Positions 60,261 through 64,000 of a stretch of DNA of 64,000 nt are shown here, piece after piece. Origin of the DNA: SFHK01 sp964554795 (lineage in GTDB: Bacteria; Bacillota; Clostridia; Christensenellales; Aristaeellaceae); assembly GCA_964554795.1 (NCBI GenBank), contig CAZKQB010000007.1, positions 1 to 64,000 of the forward strand, read 5' to 3'. Below the pieces are notes generated by a model. The model was given only the letters and a program-made list of their open reading frames with translations, was not told the DNA's origin and did not search any database. The position numbers and the translations under genes were made by a program. Within the stretch, counting starts at the first letter, position 1; each line of letters starts with the position of its first letter.

Positions 60261-60986
60261 ATGGAATACGGACTTCAAATGTATTCGGTGCGTGACATTA
60301 CGAAGACGGATCTGGAAGGCGCGTTGAAGGCGGTTGCCGAGATGGGCTATACGTACGTGGAGTTCGCCGGCTTCTTCGGCCACAGCGCTGAAGAGGTCAA
60401 GGGCTGGCTGGACAAGTACGGCCTGAAGGTTTCCGGAACGCATACCGGCCTTCGTGAGCTGGATGACGATTTCGAGGGCACAGTAAAGTACCACAAGACC
60501 ATCGGCAATACTAACATCATCATTCCGGGTCATGACCTGAGCTGCCAGAGCAAGCTTGATGAGTTCATCGAGAAGGTCAATCGCTACCAGCCGATGCTGG
60601 AAAAGGAAGGAATTTCGCTTGGTTATCACAATCATTCGCATGAGTTTATTCCGAATGACGACGGCAGCGAAATTCACGAGCAGCTGGTTTACCGCACGAA
60701 CATGAACATCGAAATCGATACCTTCTGGTATTTTAACGCTACGCGCAAGAGCGCTGTTGGCATTATGGAACGCCTGAAGGATCGCATTCGCGTGATTCAC
60801 ATCAAGGATGGATTCGTTGGCGGCGAAGGTAAGCCTCTGGGCTACGGCGCAGCGCCGACAGCCGAGGTGTACGCTAAGGCGGCTGAGCTGGGCATTCTGA
60901 TGGTTGTTGAGAGTGAAAGCTTGAAGCCGGACGGATTGACCGAGGCGCGCCAGTGCATCGAGTTCCTCAAAGCACAGGAGAAATAA
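60261..60986 (+). CDS. Sugar phosphate isomerase/epimerase (xylose isomerase-like TIM barrel)
   Basis: A 241-residue TIM-barrel protein. Metal-binding residues are visible: GYHNHSHEF, the Glu in MNIEIDTFW, the Asp/His in RVIHIKDG and the Glu in VVESES. The family interconverts or dehydrates sugars and inositols (IolE/IolH/UxaE types). The substrate is unknown. It starts two bases after the topoisomerase stop and is therefore in the same transcript, which is functionally odd. A hairpin (61005-61032) follows it. Confidence 0.88.
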   Translation: MEYGLQMYSVRDITKTDLEGALKAVAEMGYTYVEFAGFFGHSAEEVKGWLDKYGLKVSGTHTGLRELDDDFEGTVKYHKTIGNTNIIIPGHDLSCQSKLDEFIEKVNRYQPMLEKEGISLGYHNHSHEFIPNDDGSEIHEQLVYRTNMNIEIDTFWYFNATRKSAVGIMERLKDRIRVIHIKDGFVGGEGKPLGYGAAPTAEVYAKAAELGILMVVESESLKPDGLTEARQCIEFLKAQEK

Positions 60987-61004
60987 TAGCAAAATTCCGG
61001 GTAC

Positions 61005-61032
61005 GAACGCCGACGGACGGTCGCCGGCGTTC
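61005..61032 (+). other. Hairpin after the isomerase gene
   Basis: GAACGCCG pairs with CGGCGTTC over 8 bases around a 12-base loop. No T-tract is present, so it is a weak terminator at best. Confidence 0.5.
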
Positions 61033-61116
61033 TCATGTGCGGCCAAGGCTCGGTTGCATTTCAAGGCTTTTCTGCTTGGAGTGGAGACGCCTCCGGCGAG
61101 AACGGGAGACAGATGG

Positions 61117-62220
61117 ATGCTGAAATATCTGAAGAGGTATGGCGGAGTATCATTTGATGAGCAGCCGCTGAACGATGTGGACAGGCTGATCTTTGCACAG
61201 ATGGCTTATGTCGATTTCCCAGTGGATGCGCCGACGGATGTACCGCTTTCGGAGGTGCTCAAGCAGATTTCATTTGAAAAGAAGAAAGCGGCAGAAGAAG
61301 TGCGCTTCCGGTTTCAGGCGAAGAGCGACTGTGAGCTGTGTGCATTGGCCGCTGCGGCAAAGCGCTATCAGGGTGTACGCTTTCATGGCTTTTTCCGCAG
61401 CACAGCGATGGATGTGCCGCTTGCCGCACTTTCGCTGCTTCTGCCGGATGGAGCGGTGCTGATTGCCTTCCGCGGAACGGACAATACGCTCAAAGGCTGG
61501 AAGGAGGATTTTGACCTCGCAGTTCAGGCTGAAATTCCGACGCAGGGGATGGCCAAGAGGCTTGTGGAAGCTGCGGCGAAGGAGGAGCGACCGCTGGAGC
61601 TATGCGGGCATTCGAAGGGCGGCAATCTTTCATTGTATGCGGCTGTGTTTGCGGGCATGCAGGCGTGGGCACGGCTTCGTCAGGCAGTCAGCTTTGACGG
61701 GCCGGGGCTATCGGCGGAGGTCATGCGCTCGGAGGAATATAGGCAGGTTTCGAGCAGACTGCGGCTGGTTCTGCCGCAGGCGTCGCTGGTAGGGCTGCTT
61801 TTCCATCAGCCGAAAGGTGTTCGCATTGTGCAGAGTAGCACTTGTAGCGTGCTTCAGCACTATCCCTATACGTGGAAAACCGACGGAATGGACTTTAAGG
61901 ATGCGCGTAGGCTTACGGCTCCCGCGCGGCTGATTGGCGATACCGTGTGCGGTTTGATCGAGAAAATGCCGATCGATATGCGCGCACAATTCATTGATGC
62001 CGTCTATGAAATTGTCTGTTCCACGGGCGCAGAGACACTCAATGACATCGTACGCGGGTGGATCAGCAACACACCGCGTGTGCTTAAAAAACTGGTCAAG
62101 ACCGACGCGAAAACCTATGCGCTGCTTGCGCGCACGGTAATGCTTTTCTGGCATTCGGCTGCGGAGGCCTTTGGCCTTATGATGACAGGAAACGACGAAG
62201 CAAGCGAGATTCAACGATAA
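61117..62220 (+). CDS. Mbeg1-like (DUF2974) alpha/beta hydrolase, lipase-like
   Basis: A 367-residue cytoplasmic alpha/beta hydrolase of the DUF2974/Mbeg1-like group. VLIAFRGTDNTLKGWKEDF precedes the nucleophile elbow CGHSKGGNLSLYAA, with Ser as the likely catalytic nucleophile, as in lipase_3 relatives. The natural substrate of the family is not known. I start it at ATG 61117 with CGGGAGA upstream; a longer start at TTG 61054 lies further upstream and adds an atypical N-terminus. The next gene follows after 22 bases. Confidence 0.8.
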   Translation: MLKYLKRYGGVSFDEQPLNDVDRLIFAQMAYVDFPVDAPTDVPLSEVLKQISFEKKKAAEEVRFRFQAKSDCELCALAAAAKRYQGVRFHGFFRSTAMDVPLAALSLLLPDGAVLIAFRGTDNTLKGWKEDFDLAVQAEIPTQGMAKRLVEAAAKEERPLELCGHSKGGNLSLYAAVFAGMQAWARLRQAVSFDGPGLSAEVMRSEEYRQVSSRLRLVLPQASLVGLLFHQPKGVRIVQSSTCSVLQHYPYTWKTDGMDFKDARRLTAPARLIGDTVCGLIEKMPIDMRAQFIDAVYEIVCSTGAETLNDIVRGWISNTPRVLKKLVKTDAKTYALLARTVMLFWHSAAEAFGLMMTGNDEASEIQR

Positions 62221-62242
62221 ACGAAAGATAAGGAGGTAAATC

Positions 62243-62956
62243 ATGAAAATCCTTCTGATTCGCCATGGAGACCCGGATTATTCCATCGATTCTCTCACGG
62301 AGAAGGGCTGGCGGGAGGCCAATCTGCTTTCGAACCGTCTTGAAAAGCTGGAGATTCGGGATTTCTATGTTTCCCCGCTTGGACGCGCGAAGGCGACGCT
62401 GCGCCCAACGCTTGAAAAGCTGAACAAAACGGCCGAGGTGCTTCCGTGGTTGGAGGAGTTCCGCGGCTGGGTGGAGGATCCGTTCGGACAGCCTGAGCCG
62501 CAGCATCGAATTCCGTGGAATCTGATGCCACAGTACTGGACGAGGTTCCCGGAGCTGTTTAACCGTGATCACTGGATGGAACACCCACTGATGGCAACGG
62601 GAACGCTTCGCGAGATTGTTCAGGAAACCAACGACGGTGTGGACGCGCTTCTGGAAAGATATGGCTACAAGCGCGATGGAATGATCTTCCACACTGAAAA
62701 CAATACGACGGATACCATCTGCCTCATGTGCCATTACGGCGTGGGCATGGCGGTTCTTGCACATCTGCTGGGCGTCGCGCTGCCGATTCTGTGGGGAAGC
62801 TTCATGCTGCCGACTACATCGGTCACGACGCTGGTAACGGAGGAGCGCATCCCGGGAGAGGTTTTCTTCCGTTGCTTCCAGATGGGCGATACCGCGCACC
62901 TTTACGCTGGCGGCGAGCCGAATTCGCAGGCAGGCATGTTCCAGGAAAAGCTGTAG
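62243..62956 (+). CDS. Histidine phosphatase family protein
   Basis: A 237-residue phosphoglycerate-mutase-like phosphatase. The phosphorylated His is in LLIRHGDPDY, with an Arg in SPLGRAKATL and the second His in CHYGVG. The family removes phosphate from many small molecules and proteins; no substrate is evident. AAGGAGG precedes ATG 62243. It is co-directional with the lipase-like gene. Confidence 0.88.
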   Translation: MKILLIRHGDPDYSIDSLTEKGWREANLLSNRLEKLEIRDFYVSPLGRAKATLRPTLEKLNKTAEVLPWLEEFRGWVEDPFGQPEPQHRIPWNLMPQYWTRFPELFNRDHWMEHPLMATGTLREIVQETNDGVDALLERYGYKRDGMIFHTENNTTDTICLMCHYGVGMAVLAHLLGVALPILWGSFMLPTTSVTTLVTEERIPGEVFFRCFQMGDTAHLYAGGEPNSQAGMFQEKL

Positions 62957-62969
62957 AAGAGCCAATAAA

Positions 62970-63006
62970 AAAAGCATTCGATTGCAAAACGCGATCGAAT
63001 GCTTTT
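62970..63006. terminator. Bidirectional terminator
   Basis: AAAAGCATTCGATTGC (62970-62985) pairs with GCGATCGAATGCTTTT (62991-63006) with one wobble. T-runs occur on both sides. It is shared by the phosphatase and L,D-transpeptidase genes. Confidence 0.9.
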
Positions 63007-63009
63007 GTG

Positions 63010-63906
63010 TCAATATCCCCATGCCTTCAGTTCGGGGTGTACTGTCCATGCAGGCGTGGGCGCAGGCGTTATGCCAAGCGCGGGGGTCGGATCCGGCGTG
63101 GTGTCCGGTGCAGGACTTACGTAGTACTTGTTCTTCGGGTCGGGATCAGTCGGATCCCAGTTACTCGTACGCTTGGGCGGCTGAAGCGATGCAAGCAGTT
63201 CTTCGTCTCGTTCTCCGCTGTTCATTACGTGAATGGGTGTGCCCTCTGGGCAGTTTGTGTACATCCAGTAGGCATCGCCCGCTGTCAAACGAACGCAGCC
63301 GGAAGAAACGTTTTGCCCCAGCTTGTCGTAGTAGTGGTGCTTCAGCTGGCCTGCGTTCTGCGTGTAATAGCAGCAGGAGTGGAAAAGGAATGGGCCGGAG
63401 ATGCGGTTTGCGTACTGCGCATATGAACCGTTACCCATCTTGCGCCAGCGATACTTCGTGCCCAGACGGTACATGCCGTCCTCCACCTTGTCGTTCTTCC
63501 CACTGGAACAAATGAACTGCTTCACGACCAGATCATAATATCCCGTTTCGCCGATGGTATAGATCGTTACTACCTGCTTCCCCTTGTCCAGCTCGATGAA
63601 ATAGGGATATTCCAGATCGACGGGTGTGGGCTCGGGGGTCGGTTCGGGCGTCGGCGTTGCCGTGGGAACGGGCGTCGGCGTAGGAGTGGGCGTTGGCGTA
63701 GCGGTCGGAACCGACGTGGGGGTGGGCGTTGGCGTGCGGTTGACCTCTGCCTGATAATCGTCGTTCGCTTGATGAATGCTCGTAAGTACAAGAACCAACA
63801 GCACCAGAACGCACACGGCTAATATGGAAACGGTGGCATAAAACACCATTTTGTTTGTTTTTTTTCTGCGATGGGCGGAGTGTTTTGCAGATGATCGCTT
63901 GTTCAT
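63010..63906 (-). CDS. L,D-transpeptidase (YkuD) with Thr-Pro linker
   Basis: A 298-residue membrane-anchored enzyme. A basic N-terminus (HRRKK) precedes a helix at about 20-43. A long Pro-Thr repeat linker (about 58-95) crosses the cell wall region. The YkuD domain follows with FHSCCYYTQ and the catalytic SSGCVRLTAGDA (active Cys). A second Pro-Thr tail ends the protein. It forms 3-3 crosslinks or attaches proteins to peptidoglycan. I choose ATG 63906, where GGAGA is 9 bases upstream; in-frame codons before it are also possible. The upstream control region is mostly beyond the window. Confidence 0.9.
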   Translation of the reverse strand: MNKRSSAKHSAHRRKKTNKMVFYATVSILAVCVLVLLVLVLTSIHQANDDYQAEVNRTPTPTPTSVPTATPTPTPTPTPVPTATPTPEPTPEPTPVDLEYPYFIELDKGKQVVTIYTIGETGYYDLVVKQFICSSGKNDKVEDGMYRLGTKYRWRKMGNGSYAQYANRISGPFLFHSCCYYTQNAGQLKHHYYDKLGQNVSSGCVRLTAGDAYWMYTNCPEGTPIHVMNSGERDEELLASLQPPKRTSNWDPTDPDPKNKYYVSPAPDTTPDPTPALGITPAPTPAWTVHPELKAWGY

Positions 63907-64000
63907 TTTTATTTCTCCATCGTTATTCACGAGCATTATAAGACCGAGGTTTGTCATACACAAGCATGAAATCGTAAATATGCGTAAAAATCAGAGGAGA

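Noticed and set aside
63610..63750. Regularly repeated short units, considered as a possible CRISPR or minisatellite
   Set aside because: The units are two-residue Thr-Pro codons of the L,D-transpeptidase linker. There are no spacers.

Overview
The window looks like a chromosomal segment of a spore-forming, anaerobic Clostridia-type Firmicute, probably a gut organism. It carries the sporulation sigma factor SigG, the sporulation master regulator Spo0A, a SpoIID-domain lipoprotein and a YlmC/YmxH protein. It also has classic Firmicute RNA switches (a SAM-I riboswitch before metK and a T-box before pheS), a CtsR operator on clpB, and ireB/ruvX. Bases are moderately GC-rich throughout except for the first ~700 bases, which are clearly AT-rich and may be the edge of acquired DNA. 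No phage, transposase or CRISPR array was found.

Layout. 1-780: AT-rich VanZ-family gene, a terminator and a degenerate tRNA-Leu-like sequence. 780-7200: membrane protein, then sigG, ylmC, nrdR, a PhoP/PhoR-type two-component system and an oxidoreductase. 7280-12350: P1 peptidase and GH2 glycosidase, divergent from a six-hairpin (GH78-like) glycosidase. 12390-15160: SAM-I riboswitch and metK, a 51-residue membrane peptide, and an orphan PhnD-like binding protein. 15330-16000: tRNA-Arg/His/Gln/Lys operon and a possible structured RNA. 16000-20620: altered metallophosphoesterase, radA, SpoIID lipoprotein, Nudix hydrolase and a Pro/Cys-rich small protein. 20780-23170: a consensus promoter, a ~390-base structured non-coding leader, a PLP acyltransferase of the serine palmitoyltransferase type and a coupled reductase. 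23280-28190: ireB, a ruvX-DUF1292 fusion, T-box, pheS and pheT. 28310-30280: kduI-kdgK with an operator-like palindrome in the promoter. 30320-35600: D,D-carboxypeptidase, CtsR-controlled clpB, an orphan CbiC-like protein lacking the catalytic His, and a dead acetyltransferase gene. 35750-39060: GH106-like glycosidase and a membrane protein. 39160-50510: one long catabolic operon. 50520-64000: oxidoreductase, spo0A and a Big2/NlpC-P60-like surface protein flanked by inverted copies of a dispersed repeat, a type IIA topoisomerase pair, sugar isomerase, lipase-like protein, histidine phosphatase and L,D-transpeptidase.

Working together. Glycosidases (GH2, GH78-like, GH106-like), kduI/kdgK, two Gfo/Idh oxidoreductases and a TIM-barrel isomerase suggest use of plant cell-wall sugars such as rhamnose- and uronate-containing pectins. 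This is an inference from gene families. The 39-50 kb operon joins a DeoR regulator, a class II aldolase, a short-chain dehydrogenase, a PHP/medium-chain dehydrogenase fusion, and a complete lipoate-dependent 2-oxoacid dehydrogenase complex (E2, E3, fused E1) with its own lipoate ligase. It reads as a self-contained route from a sugar or polyol phosphate to an acyl-CoA. The least explained items are the structured RNA before the acyltransferase/reductase pair, the inverted repeat pair around spo0A, the PHP-dehydrogenase fusion with a preserved internal start, and the CbiC-like orphan.
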